NCBI RefSeq assembly: GCF_050789285.1
Contig: NZ_JBOUVX010000004.1
Location: 62,001 to 126,000, forward strand
Direction of reading: 5' to 3'
Source: CAVPWP01 sp050789285
GTDB lineage: Bacteria; Pseudomonadota; Alphaproteobacteria; Rhodobacterales; Rhodobacteraceae
Length of the DNA: 64,000 nt
Below, in pieces: positions 16,967 to 25,666 of this stretch. Every line of letters starts with the position of its first letter. Position 1 is the first letter of the stretch. The position numbers and the translations under genes were made by a program. The notes beneath the pieces were generated by a model. That model did not search any database and was not told the DNA's origin. It saw nothing but the letters and a program-made list of their open reading frames with translations.

Positions 16967-19426
16967 ATGTCCAACGACCTTCCCAGCCACGCGCAGACGG
17001 TGATCGTCGGCGGCGGCTCCATCGGCTGCAACACCGCCTACCATCTGACGAAGCTTGGGCATCGCGACGTCGTCGTGCTGGAACAGGGACGCCTGACGTC
17101 GGGCACGACCTGGCACGCGGCCGGGCTTGTCGTCGCGGGATTGCTGAAATCCGAGGCGGAATGCGCGATCTACACGCACGGCCGCGATCTGTATGCCCGA
17201 CTCGAAGAGGAAACCGGCCTGCCCACGGGCTTCCGCGCCGTGGGCTATCTGCAACTCGCCACCAATGACGAGCGCGTGCACGAGATGCGGCGCGTGTCCG
17301 CCTTCATGCGGCGATTCGGCATCGACAACCACGAGATCTCGCTTCGGCAGGCGCAGGAGCTGTTCCCGATCGCCGACCTTGGCGACGCGAAGGCCGCCTT
17401 CCTGATCCCCGAGGATGGCCGTGTGAACCCCGTCGACGTCACGATGTCGCTGGCCCGGGGCGCGCGCATGGGCGGCGCGCGCATCTTCGAAGGCACCCGC
17501 GTGACCGAAATTCTGTCACGCGACGGCACCGCCACCGGCGTGCGCACCGAGGACGGCCGTACGATCCACGCCGAAAACGTGGTGATCTGCGGCGGGATGT
17601 GGTCGCGCCAGCTGGGCGAGAAGGCCGGGCTCACGCTTCCGCTTCAGGCGGCCGAACACTATTACCTGATCACCGAGTCGATCCCGGGGTTGCCGCGCGA
17701 CCTGCCCGTGCTCGAGGACCCTTCGACCTATACCTATTACCGGGAAGAGGTCGGCGGCCTGATGCTGGGCCTCTTCGAGCCCGGCGCGGCAAGCTGGATG
17801 CTGGGCGGTATCCCCGACGGGTTCCAGTTCGGCGAGATCGAGCCGGACTGGGACCGGGTCGGCCCGCACCTTGAAAAGGCCTATTCCCGCGTTCCCGAGA
17901 CGATGAAGTACGGCGTCCGCAAGCTGTTCTGCGGCCCCGAAAGCTTCACGCCCGATCTGGCCCCCCTTGTCGGCCCCACGCCCGAGCTGCGCAACTGCTG
18001 GGTCGCCTGCGGCATGAACTCGCTGGGCATCCTGAACGGCGCGGGAACAGGCATGGTCCTGGCGCACTGGATCGTCGACGGACTCCCGCCCTGTGACGTC
18101 ACCGGGATCAACGTCAACCGCTTCACGAAAAGCGAAGCGACGCCCGCCTTCCGCCGCGACCGCACGCCCGAACTTCTGGGCCGGATGTTCGGCCAGCACT
18201 TCCCCAACGAATCCTTCACCACCGCGCGGGACCTGCGACGGTCGGTCCTGCACGACCGGCTGGCGGCGGCAGGCGCGCATTTCTCGGAAAGCCACGGCTG
18301 GGAACTGGCCGACTGGTTCGCACCCTCGCCCGAAGAGGCGAAGGTCGCGCGCTACAGCTGGTTCCGGCAGAACTGGTGGGACTGGCATGCCGAGGAACAC
18401 CGCGCGGCGCGCGAGGACGTGATCGTCATGGACATGTCGGCCATGGCCTGCTTCCTCGTTCAGGGCCGCGACGCCTGCGCCATGCTCGACCGGCTGAGCT
18501 GCAACCTGATCGACGTGCCGCCGGGCCGCGTAGTCTATACCGCCTGGACCAACGAGGCCGGCGGGTTCGAGGCCGATCTGACGGTGACGCGCCTGGCCAT
18601 TGACCGGTTCCTTGTCGTCGTGGGCGAGAACTCGCGCGGGCACACCGAGATGCGCCTGCGCCGCGCCATCGGCCCCGACGAGTTCGTGACCGTCACCGAT
18701 GTGACGGACGGCCGCGCCCAGATCAACGTGCACGGGCCGAAATCGCGCGACCTTCTTCAACGCATCTCGGGCGCGGACCTGACGAACGCGGGGTTCCCCT
18801 ACATGACCGCGCGCGAAATCGACGTGGGCTATGCCAACGTGCTGGCCATGCGCGTCACCTTCGTGGGCGAACTGGGATGGGAGCTTCACGTCCCCGCGAC
18901 GCAGGCGGTTCAGGTCTATGACCTTATCGTCGAGGCCGGGCGCGACCTGGGCCTCAGGCCCGCGGGAATGCAGACGTTGAACTCGCTGCGCCTCGAGAAG
19001 GCCTATCGCGACTTCGGCCTCGACGTCGACAACACCGACAACCCGATCGAGGCGGGCCTTGGCTTTGCCGTGAAGCTTGACAAGCCCGGCGGCTTCATCG
19101 GGCGCGATGCCCTGGCAGCGATCAAGGCCAGGGGCACGCCGCATAACCGGATGCTGCAGTTCCTTCTGAAGGACCCCGAGCCGCTTCTGCACGGGCTCGA
19201 GCCGATCTATCTGGGCGACGCGCAGGTCGGCTATCTTCAGGTCGGCGGCTACGGGCACAGCCTTGGCGGCGCGGTTGGCCTGGGGTTCGCCGAGCTCGAC
19301 CGCCCGCTGACGGCCGAGATCGTGGCCGAGGGCCCCTGGCGGATCGAGATCGCGGGACATCGATACGAGGCGACGGCCTCGCTCAGGCCACTTTACGACC
19401 CGGACCTGACGAAGGTCCGAAGCTAG
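16967..19426 (+). CDS. FAD-dependent oxidoreductase with GcvT domain, dimethylglycine/sarcosine dehydrogenase-like
   Basis: An 819-residue two-part enzyme. The N-terminal half is a DAO-type flavoprotein with a GGGSIG dinucleotide fold at 15-20 and TSGTTWHAAGL, where His50 matches the residue that binds FAD covalently in dimethylglycine and sarcosine dehydrogenases. The C-terminal half (from about 430) is a GcvT-like tetrahydrofolate domain that takes up the released one-carbon unit. AAGGAGG lies seven bases before the ATG. It diverges from the importer/TMADH-like operon and shares a control region with it, so it probably demethylates an N-methyl glycine-type intermediate of the same pathway. 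The exact substrate is not determinable. Confidence 0.88.
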   Translation: MSNDLPSHAQTVIVGGGSIGCNTAYHLTKLGHRDVVVLEQGRLTSGTTWHAAGLVVAGLLKSEAECAIYTHGRDLYARLEEETGLPTGFRAVGYLQLATNDERVHEMRRVSAFMRRFGIDNHEISLRQAQELFPIADLGDAKAAFLIPEDGRVNPVDVTMSLARGARMGGARIFEGTRVTEILSRDGTATGVRTEDGRTIHAENVVICGGMWSRQLGEKAGLTLPLQAAEHYYLITESIPGLPRDLPVLEDPSTYTYYREEVGGLMLGLFEPGAASWMLGGIPDGFQFGEIEPDWDRVGPHLEKAYSRVPETMKYGVRKLFCGPESFTPDLAPLVGPTPELRNCWVACGMNSLGILNGAGTGMVLAHWIVDGLPPCDVTGINVNRFTKSEATPAFRRDRTPELLGRMFGQHFPNESFTTARDLRRSVLHDRLAAAGAHFSESHGWELADWFAPSPEEAKVARYSWFRQNWWDWHAEEHRAAREDVIVMDMSAMACFLVQGRDACAMLDRLSCNLIDVPPGRVVYTAWTNEAGGFEADLTVTRLAIDRFLVVVGENSRGHTEMRLRRAIGPDEFVTVTDVTDGRAQINVHGPKSRDLLQRISGADLTNAGFPYMTAREIDVGYANVLAMRVTFVGELGWELHVPATQAVQVYDLIVEAGRDLGLRPAGMQTLNSLRLEKAYRDFGLDVDNTDNPIEAGLGFAVKLDKPGGFIGRDALAAIKARGTPHNRMLQFLLKDPEPLLHGLEPIYLGDAQVGYLQVGGYGHSLGGAVGLGFAELDRPLTAEIVAEGPWRIEIAGHRYEATASLRPLYDPDLTKVRS

Positions 19427-20361
19427 AGCTTGGCCTCGATCGCTTCCCACACCAGGGCGGCGATGTTGCGTCCTTCGAAGCGTTCAAGCTCCTGGATGCC
19501 GGTGGGCGAAGTCACGTTGATCTCGGTCAGGTAGTGGCCGATCACGTCGATGCCGACGAAGACCTGCCCCTTCTCGCGCAGGGTCGGCCCGATGCGGGCG
19601 CAGATCTCGCGGTCGCGATCGGTCAGGCCGGATTTCTCGGGCCGGCCGCCGACATGCATGTTGGACCGCGTCTCGCCGGCTGCCGGCACGCGGTTGATCG
19701 CGCCAACGGGGTCACCGTTGACCAGGATGATGCGCTTGTCCCCGTTCGCGACGTCGGGGATGAACTTCTGCGCGATGAGCGGCTCGCGGCTCATGCCGGT
19801 GAAAAGCTCGTGCAGGCTAGCGAGGTTCCGGTCGTTGGGATCAAGCCGGAACACCCCCGCGCCACCGTTGCCGTAAAGCGGCTTCAGGATGATGTCGCCA
19901 TGCGCGTGCTTGAAGTCGCGCAGCGTCTCAAGATCGCGGGCGATGGTCGTGGGCGGTATAAGGTCGGGGAAGCTCAGCACCAGAAGTTTCTCGGGACAGT
20001 TTCGCACCCAGAACGGATCGTTCACCACCAGCGTGCGCGGGTGGACGTGGTCCAGAAGGTGCGTCGTGGTGATGTAGCCCATGTCGAACGGCGGGTCCTG
20101 CCGCAGCCAGACCACGTCGAACTCGGCAAGGTCGGCATGGCGCCGCTGGCCCAGGGTGACGTGATTGCCGCGCTCGCGCCGCACCACCATGTCGTGCCCG
20201 CGCGCGGCCACCCGGCCCTCTTCGAAGGCAAGGTGTTCAGGCGTGTAGAAGAACAGCGAATGCCCGCGCGCCTGCGCCTCTTCCGCGAGCCGGAACGAGC
20301 TGTCGGCGTCGATGTTGACGTTCTGGATCGGGTCCATCTGAAAGGCGACCTTGAGGCTCAT
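19423..20361 (-). CDS. gshB: glutathione synthetase
   Basis: A 312-residue ATP-grasp ligase that joins gamma-glutamylcysteine and glycine in the cytoplasm. Recognised by the N-terminal KVAFQMDPIQNVNIDADSS stretch, WLRQDPPFDMGYITTTHLL, LKPLYGNGGAGVFR and the C-terminal INVTSPTGIQE that ends the ATP-grasp fold. The ATG at 20361 is preceded by GAGGG and gives the usual GshB length; an upstream ATG at 20388 would add nine residues. Its stop interlocks with that of the convergent dehydrogenase gene as CTAG. Confidence 0.96.
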   Translation of the reverse strand: MSLKVAFQMDPIQNVNIDADSSFRLAEEAQARGHSLFFYTPEHLAFEEGRVAARGHDMVVRRERGNHVTLGQRRHADLAEFDVVWLRQDPPFDMGYITTTHLLDHVHPRTLVVNDPFWVRNCPEKLLVLSFPDLIPPTTIARDLETLRDFKHAHGDIILKPLYGNGGAGVFRLDPNDRNLASLHELFTGMSREPLIAQKFIPDVANGDKRIILVNGDPVGAINRVPAAGETRSNMHVGGRPEKSGLTDRDREICARIGPTLREKGQVFVGIDVIGHYLTEINVTSPTGIQELERFEGRNIAALVWEAIEAKL

Positions 20362-20421
20362 CACCGTCCCTCTGTTGGCTTGACCCACTACATGGATCAG
20401 CCTTGAAGGGGGCGCAATGGC

Positions 20422-20772
20422 TCAGGCGGTGATGTTGGGCACGATCTCGACCCGGCCCTGCCCGTCAACCGCAGCCAGGTCGATGCGCATCGCCACGAGC
20501 GGGGGCACGTCGGGCATTGCCAGAAATTCCTCGGCCGCGCGGGCGATCCGGGCAAGCTGGCGATGCGAGAGGCTTTGAAGCGCGGCATCAATCGTGGCGG
20601 CGGCCTTCACCTCGACGATGACAAGCCCCTCGTTACCATCGAGGATCAGGTCGATCTCGCCGGCCTTGCCGCGCCAGCGCCGCGCGCGCAGGCGGTGGCC
20701 CGCGGCCTCATAGGCGCGCAGCACGATGTCTTCGGCCGCAAGACCGGCGTGATAGGAGCGCGCCCCGCTCAT
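20422..20772 (-). CDS. yraN: YraN/UPF0102 family nuclease-like protein
   Basis: A 116-residue protein with the YraN core: GEIDLILD (about 38-45) and VIVEVKAA (about 51-58), an arrangement like the active-site strands of Holliday-junction resolvase and restriction nuclease folds. The biochemical role is not established. The ATG overlaps the rsmI stop by 4 bases. rsmI, yraN and an LpoA-type gene are also neighbours in gammaproteobacteria. Confidence 0.92.
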   Translation of the reverse strand: MSGARSYHAGLAAEDIVLRAYEAAGHRLRARRWRGKAGEIDLILDGNEGLVIVEVKAAATIDAALQSLSHRQLARIARAAEEFLAMPDVPPLVAMRIDLAAVDGQGRVEIVPNITA

Positions 20773-21626
20773 TCGCCCTTCGCCAGCGCCAGCGCGGCCT
20801 GATAGACCTCGCGCCGGGGCAGGTTCAGCGCCTCGGCCACCTGCCGCGCGGCGTCCTTGACGCTGGCGGTGCGCATGGCTTCGCGCAATGCGTCGTCCAG
20901 ATCGGCCGCGCTGGCGGCCTCCGATCCGCGGTCGATCAGCACCACGAATTCACCCTTGCGCGGCATGTCGGCCAGCGCGGCGTCGACCTCGCCCAGGGGC
21001 GCGCGGCGAACCTCTTCGAACTTCTTGGTCAACTCGCGGCAGACCGCGACTTCGCGCGCGTCGCCCATGACCTCGCGGCAAGAGGAAAGCAGCCGGTCAA
21101 GGCGCTTGGGGCTTTCGTAAAGCACCAATGTCGCCTGAACCGGGGCGAGTTCTTCCAGGAACTTGCGCCGCGCGACCTCGGTGGTGGGGGGGAAGCCGGC
21201 GAAAAGGAAACGATCGGTCGGCAGACCGGCGATCGACAGCGCGGTGATCGCCGCCGAGGGCCCGGGTGCCGCCGTGACCGGATGGCCCGCCGCCCGCGCC
21301 GCGCGCACCAGCGCGAAGCCGGGATCGGCCACAAGCGGCGTCCCCGCTTCCGAGGCATAGGCGACCGACTTTCCCGCACCCAGCAGCGCAAGCAGACGGG
21401 GGCGCACCTCGGCGCCGTTGTGATCGTGGTACGAGATCACCGGACGCCCGCCGGCAGCGACCCCGTGGATCGCCATGAGATGCCGCAGGCTGCGCGTGTC
21501 TTCGGCCGCAAGGACGTCGGCAGAGGCCAGAATATCAAGCGCGCGCAAGGTGATGTCGCGCGCCGATCCGATCGGCGTCGAGACGATGAAAAGTCCCGGC
21601 GGAAGCGGCGTCGGCTGGACGCTCAT
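20769..21626 (-). CDS. rsmI: 16S rRNA (cytidine-1402 2'-O) methyltransferase
   Basis: A 285-residue SAM-dependent methyltransferase of the tetrapyrrole-methylase fold. Matching stretches are FIVSTPIGSARDITLRAL near the start, EDTR (about 41-44), SYHDHN, SEAGTPLVADPG (about 93-104) and AITALSIAGLPTDRF. RsmI modifies C1402 in the ribosomal P site together with RsmH. It is first in a leftward rsmI-yraN-gshB group and diverges from an LpoA-like lipoprotein gene, 91 bases away. Confidence 0.96.
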   Translation of the reverse strand: MSVQPTPLPPGLFIVSTPIGSARDITLRALDILASADVLAAEDTRSLRHLMAIHGVAAGGRPVISYHDHNGAEVRPRLLALLGAGKSVAYASEAGTPLVADPGFALVRAARAAGHPVTAAPGPSAAITALSIAGLPTDRFLFAGFPPTTEVARRKFLEELAPVQATLVLYESPKRLDRLLSSCREVMGDAREVAVCRELTKKFEEVRRAPLGEVDAALADMPRKGEFVVLIDRGSEAASAADLDDALREAMRTASVKDAARQVAEALNLPRREVYQAALALAKGE

Positions 21627-21652
21627 CGGGGGCGATTGCCCGGGCGGCGAGA

Positions 21653-21681
21653 TTTACATGGCGGGCGGTTGCGCATAGGGT
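21653..21681 (+). promoter_or_regulatory. candidate sigma-70 type promoter for the LpoA-like gene
   Basis: TTTACA at 21653-21658 and TAGGGT at 21676-21681 are separated by 17 bases, 36 bases before the ATG at 21718. The -35 box differs from TTGACA at one base and the -10 box is a moderate match. Confidence 0.35.
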
Positions 21682-21717
21682 CGCGGTCGATACCGCCTCA
21701 AGAGAAAGACAGTTGCC

Positions 21718-22887
21718 ATGGTCGCGCTTTTGAACGCTCTTCGCAAGGTCACCATCCGCACCGCCGCCGTTCTGGGGGTTATCGCGCTTGCTGCCTGCGA
21801 GACGGCAAGCGTCGGTGGCGGCCCCTCGATCAACACGCGCGCGCCGGTGACGGTCGCGCTGCTGGTCCCGGCCAGCGGCGGGGACAGCGGCGGCACACTT
21901 GCGGCCAGCATCGAGAACGCCGCGCGGCTTGCCGTCGGCGACCTGCAGGGGGCCGAGATCGACCTGCGCGTCTATGACACGGGCGGAAGCCCCGCGCTGG
22001 CCGCACAAGTGGCGCAGCAGGCCGTGAACGACGGTGCCAAGATCATCCTTGGACCTGTCTTCGCCGAAGCCGCGAACGCCGCCGGCGTCGCCGTGGCGTC
22101 GCGCGGGATCAACGTGCTGTCGCTCTCGAACAACCCCGCCATCGCGGGTGGGAACGTCTTCGTCCTGGGCCAGACCTTCGGGAACACGGCCGAGCGGCTG
22201 GTGCGTTATGCCAATGCGCAGGGCAAGGGAGACATCTTCATCGTCCATGGCCGCGACACCGCCGAAACCCTGGGCCGCGACGCCATCCAAGGGGCAATCC
22301 TTGCCTCGGGCGCACGGCTGGCGGGCACCGCGTCGTTCGACCTGTCACAGCAGGGCGTGATCAACGCCATCCCGGGCATCGCAAGCCAGGTCGACCTGTC
22401 GAACGCGACATCGGTCTTCCTGACCTCGGGCACCGCAGGCGCGCTGCCCTTCCTGGCGGACCTTCTGCCCGAGAACGGCGTGAACCCGGCCGAGGTGCAG
22501 TACATCGGCCTTCAGCGGTTCGACATCCCGTCGAGCGCCCTGTCGCTGACCGGGCTTCAGGGCGGCTGGTTCGCCCTTCCCGATCCCGCGACAGCGGCGC
22601 AGTTCCAGGCCCGCTATGCGGCGGCCTACGGCGCGCCGCCGCATCCGCTGGCGGCCCTTGCCTATGACGGGATCGCGGCGATCGGCGCGCTGATCGCCAC
22701 CGGCCAGTCCGACGCGCTGACCGCAAGCGCGCTGACCCGCCCGGGCGGCTTCGTCGGCGCCAACGGCATCTTCCGACTGACGACGACGGGCACGAACGAG
22801 CGCGGCCTGGCCGTGGCGCAGGTGCAGAACAACCAGGTGATCGTGATTGACCCCGCCCCGAGAAGCTTTGGCGGCGCCGGCTTCTGA
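21718..22887 (+). CDS. penicillin-binding protein activator, LpoA-like lipoprotein
   Basis: A 389-residue lipoprotein with a type I periplasmic-binding fold, as in the C-terminal domain of LpoA, the outer-membrane activator of penicillin-binding protein 1A. The signal peptide ends in a lipobox, LAAC, with Cys28 as the likely lipidated residue. The repeated pattern APVTVALLVPASGG and PVFAEAANAAGVAVASRG is typical of this family. The N-terminal TPR-like domain of gammaproteobacterial LpoA is absent, which is usual for alphaproteobacterial members. It diverges from rsmI. Confidence 0.85.
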   Translation: MVALLNALRKVTIRTAAVLGVIALAACETASVGGGPSINTRAPVTVALLVPASGGDSGGTLAASIENAARLAVGDLQGAEIDLRVYDTGGSPALAAQVAQQAVNDGAKIILGPVFAEAANAAGVAVASRGINVLSLSNNPAIAGGNVFVLGQTFGNTAERLVRYANAQGKGDIFIVHGRDTAETLGRDAIQGAILASGARLAGTASFDLSQQGVINAIPGIASQVDLSNATSVFLTSGTAGALPFLADLLPENGVNPAEVQYIGLQRFDIPSSALSLTGLQGGWFALPDPATAAQFQARYAAAYGAPPHPLAALAYDGIAAIGALIATGQSDALTASALTRPGGFVGANGIFRLTTTGTNERGLAVAQVQNNQVIVIDPAPRSFGGAGF

Positions 22888-25666
22888 GCCGCCCGCCTCC
22901 CACAGCGCCGCAGGGACACCTGCCAACCTCATCGCCGACGCAAAGCGCATCTTCGACGCGGATGCGGTGAACGCCGCCATCGCGGAAGCCGTCGACGCCT
23001 CGGGCGGCGACCACCCGAAGATCCGCGTCGGGGCGGTCCGGGTCCTCAAGGCCGCGCTGGCCGAAGGCCGCGAAACCATCGCCGAGGCCTTCCGGCTGCG
23101 TCCGCTGGCCTCGCGCGAGGCGGCGTCGGCCTATTGCTATCTGACCGACTGCATCGTGAGGACGGTCTTCGAAACGGCGTGCCGGCATCTTCACCCGGTG
23201 ACCAACCCGACCCAATCCCAGCGCATCGCCCTTGTCGCCCTTGGCGGCTACGGACGCGCGCAGATGGCACCGTTCTCGGATGTCGATCTGCTGTTCCTCA
23301 CGCCCTACAAGATCACTGCCTGGGCCGAGAGCGTCATCGAATCGATGCTCTACATCCTGTGGGACCTGCATCTGAAGGTCGGCCACTCAAGCCGCACGGT
23401 GAAGGACTGTCTGCGGCTGGCGCGCGAGGATTACACGATCCGCACCTCGCTTCTGGAAACGCGCTATCTGGAAGGCGATGCCGCGCTTTTCGACGAGTTG
23501 CGCAAGCGGCTGTGGTCGGACGTCTTCAAGGGCACCGGCTCGGACTTCATCGAAGCCAAGCTTCAGGAGCGCCTCGAACGCCACGAAAAGCAGGGCGGCC
23601 AGCGCTATGTGGTCGAGCCCAACGTGAAGGAGGGCAAGGGGGGGCTGCGCGATCTTCAGACGCTGTTCTGGATCGCGAAATACGTCTATCGCGTCACCGA
23701 TTCCTCTGACCTTGTCACCAAGGGCATGCTCACGCAGGGCGAATACGACCGCTTCATCGCGGCCGAGACCTTCCTCATGGCGGTGCGCTGCCACTTGCAT
23801 CTGATCTCGGACCGGGCGGTCGAGCAGTTGACCTTCGACCTTCAGGTCGCTGTGGCCGAGCGCATGGGCTATCGCGACCGCGGCGGGCGCCGCGCCGTCG
23901 AGTATTTCATGCAGGACTATTTCCGCCACGCCACGCAGGTGGGCGAATTGACCCGGATCTTCCTGACCGCGCTTGAGGCCAAGCACGCCAAGAAAGCCCC
24001 CAGCCTTGTCGGGTTCTTCCGCCGCAAGAAGCAGGTCAAGGCCGGCTACAAGATCGTTCACAACCGCCTTGCGATCGAGGACGAGCGCGCGTTCCTGGCC
24101 GACAAGCTGAACCTGCTTGCGATCTTCGAAGAAGCGCTGCGCACCGGCTACCTGATCCACCCCGACGCCATGCGCCTGATCTCGGCAAATCTCGACATGA
24201 TCGACGACGAGATGCGCGCCACGCCCGAAGCGAACCGCATCTTCCTTGACCTGATGCTGAAGCACGGTAACCCCGAGCGGGCGCTGCGCCGGATGAACGA
24301 GCTTGGCGTGCTGGCGGCCTTTCTGCCCGAATTCGCGCCGATCGTCGCGATGATGCAGTTCAACATGTACCACCACTACACGGTGGACGAGCACATCATC
24401 CAATGCATCAAGACGCTGGCGCAGATCGAGCGGGGCGAACTGGTCGAGGAACTGCCGGTGGCCAGCCGCATCCTGCAGAACGATGTGAACCGGCGGGTGC
24501 TTTACGTCGCGCTTCTGCTTCACGACATCGGCAAGGGCCGGACCGAGGATCATTCGGTCGTGGGCGCGCGCATCGCGCGCAAGGTCGCCCCGCGGCTTGG
24601 CCTGAAGAAGGACGAAGCCGAGACGGTCGAGTGGCTTGTGCGCTATCACCTCCTGATGTCGGACATGGCGCAGAAGCGTGACATCGCCGACCCGCGCACC
24701 GTGCGCGACTTCGCCAAGGCGGTGCGGACGACCAAGCGACTGGACCTGCTGACGGTGTTGACGGTCTGCGACATCCGCGGCGTTGGCCCCGGCGTCTGGA
24801 ACAACTGGAAAGCCCAGCTTCTGCGCACGCTTTACCGCCAGACGTGGAACGCGCTTGATACCGGCCTGGAGGCCGTCAACCGCGAAACGCGCGAGGACGA
24901 GGCCAAGCGCGAGTTGCGCGAAGCGCTGGCCGAATGGCCAGCGAAAGAACTGCGGGCCGAGGTGGCCCGCCATTACGGCCCCTACTGGCAGGGCATGCCC
25001 GGCGAGGCCCACGTGGTCTTCGCCCGCCTTCTGCGCGACATCGGCAACGACGAGGTTCGGATCGACCTTCTGCTTGACCAGGACCGGGACGCCACGCGCA
25101 TCTGCTTTGCCCTGGCCGACCACCCCGGCATCTTTTCGCGCCTTGCGGGCGCGCTGGCCCTGGCTGGGGCCAACGTGGTCGACGCACGCACCTATACGTC
25201 GAAGGACGGCTGGGCCACGGCGGTGTTCTGGGTGCAGGACGCCGACGGACACCCGTTCGAGGCGTCGCGCCACGAGCGGCTCAAGACGATGATCGGGCGC
25301 ACGCTGAAGGGCGAGGTCATCGCCTCGAAGGCGCTTGTGGGTCGCGACAAGATGAAGAAGCGGGAACGCGCCTTTACCGTGAACACCTCGATCACCTTCG
25401 ACAACGACGGGTCCGAGATCTACACGATCATCGAGGTCGATACCCGCGACCGGCCCGGCCTGCTTTACGACCTGACCAAGACGCTGGCCGACGCGAACGT
25501 CTATATCGCCTCGGCGGTGATCGCGACCTATGGCGAACAGGTGGTCGACACCTTCTACGTCAAGGACATGTTCGGCCTGAAATTCCATGCCGTGCCGCGC
25601 CAGAAGCAACTCGAGCGCAAGCTGAGAGAGGCGATCGCGCGCGGCAGTGAACGGGCACGGGCCTGA
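22847..25666 (+). CDS. glnD: bifunctional [protein-PII] uridylyltransferase/uridylyl-removing enzyme
   Basis: A 939-residue nitrogen sensor that adds or removes UMP on PII proteins according to glutamine. The nucleotidyltransferase site is GGYGRAQMAPFSDVDLL, with Asp145 and Asp147. The HD domain has LLHDIGKGRTEDHS near 555-568, and two ACT domains (about 750-830 and 855-935) bind glutamine. The start is uncertain: no ATG fits, a TTG at 22847 overlaps the previous gene by 41 bases, and a second TTG at 22868 is also possible. The stop overlaps the murJ ATG by one base (TGATG). Confidence 0.95.
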   Translation: MTPPREALAAPASEPPASHSAAGTPANLIADAKRIFDADAVNAAIAEAVDASGGDHPKIRVGAVRVLKAALAEGRETIAEAFRLRPLASREAASAYCYLTDCIVRTVFETACRHLHPVTNPTQSQRIALVALGGYGRAQMAPFSDVDLLFLTPYKITAWAESVIESMLYILWDLHLKVGHSSRTVKDCLRLAREDYTIRTSLLETRYLEGDAALFDELRKRLWSDVFKGTGSDFIEAKLQERLERHEKQGGQRYVVEPNVKEGKGGLRDLQTLFWIAKYVYRVTDSSDLVTKGMLTQGEYDRFIAAETFLMAVRCHLHLISDRAVEQLTFDLQVAVAERMGYRDRGGRRAVEYFMQDYFRHATQVGELTRIFLTALEAKHAKKAPSLVGFFRRKKQVKAGYKIVHNRLAIEDERAFLADKLNLLAIFEEALRTGYLIHPDAMRLISANLDMIDDEMRATPEANRIFLDLMLKHGNPERALRRMNELGVLAAFLPEFAPIVAMMQFNMYHHYTVDEHIIQCIKTLAQIERGELVEELPVASRILQNDVNRRVLYVALLLHDIGKGRTEDHSVVGARIARKVAPRLGLKKDEAETVEWLVRYHLLMSDMAQKRDIADPRTVRDFAKAVRTTKRLDLLTVLTVCDIRGVGPGVWNNWKAQLLRTLYRQTWNALDTGLEAVNRETREDEAKRELREALAEWPAKELRAEVARHYGPYWQGMPGEAHVVFARLLRDIGNDEVRIDLLLDQDRDATRICFALADHPGIFSRLAGALALAGANVVDARTYTSKDGWATAVFWVQDADGHPFEASRHERLKTMIGRTLKGEVIASKALVGRDKMKKRERAFTVNTSITFDNDGSEIYTIIEVDTRDRPGLLYDLTKTLADANVYIASAVIATYGEQVVDTFYVKDMFGLKFHAVPRQKQLERKLREAIARGSERARA

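Noticed and set aside
17516..19450. 644-codon open frame antisense to the dimethylglycine-dehydrogenase-like gene
   Set aside because: Shadow of a gene with clear FAD and GcvT domains.
23387..25609. 740-codon open frame antisense to glnD
   Set aside because: Shadow; the forward frame carries the nucleotidyltransferase, HD and ACT motifs.
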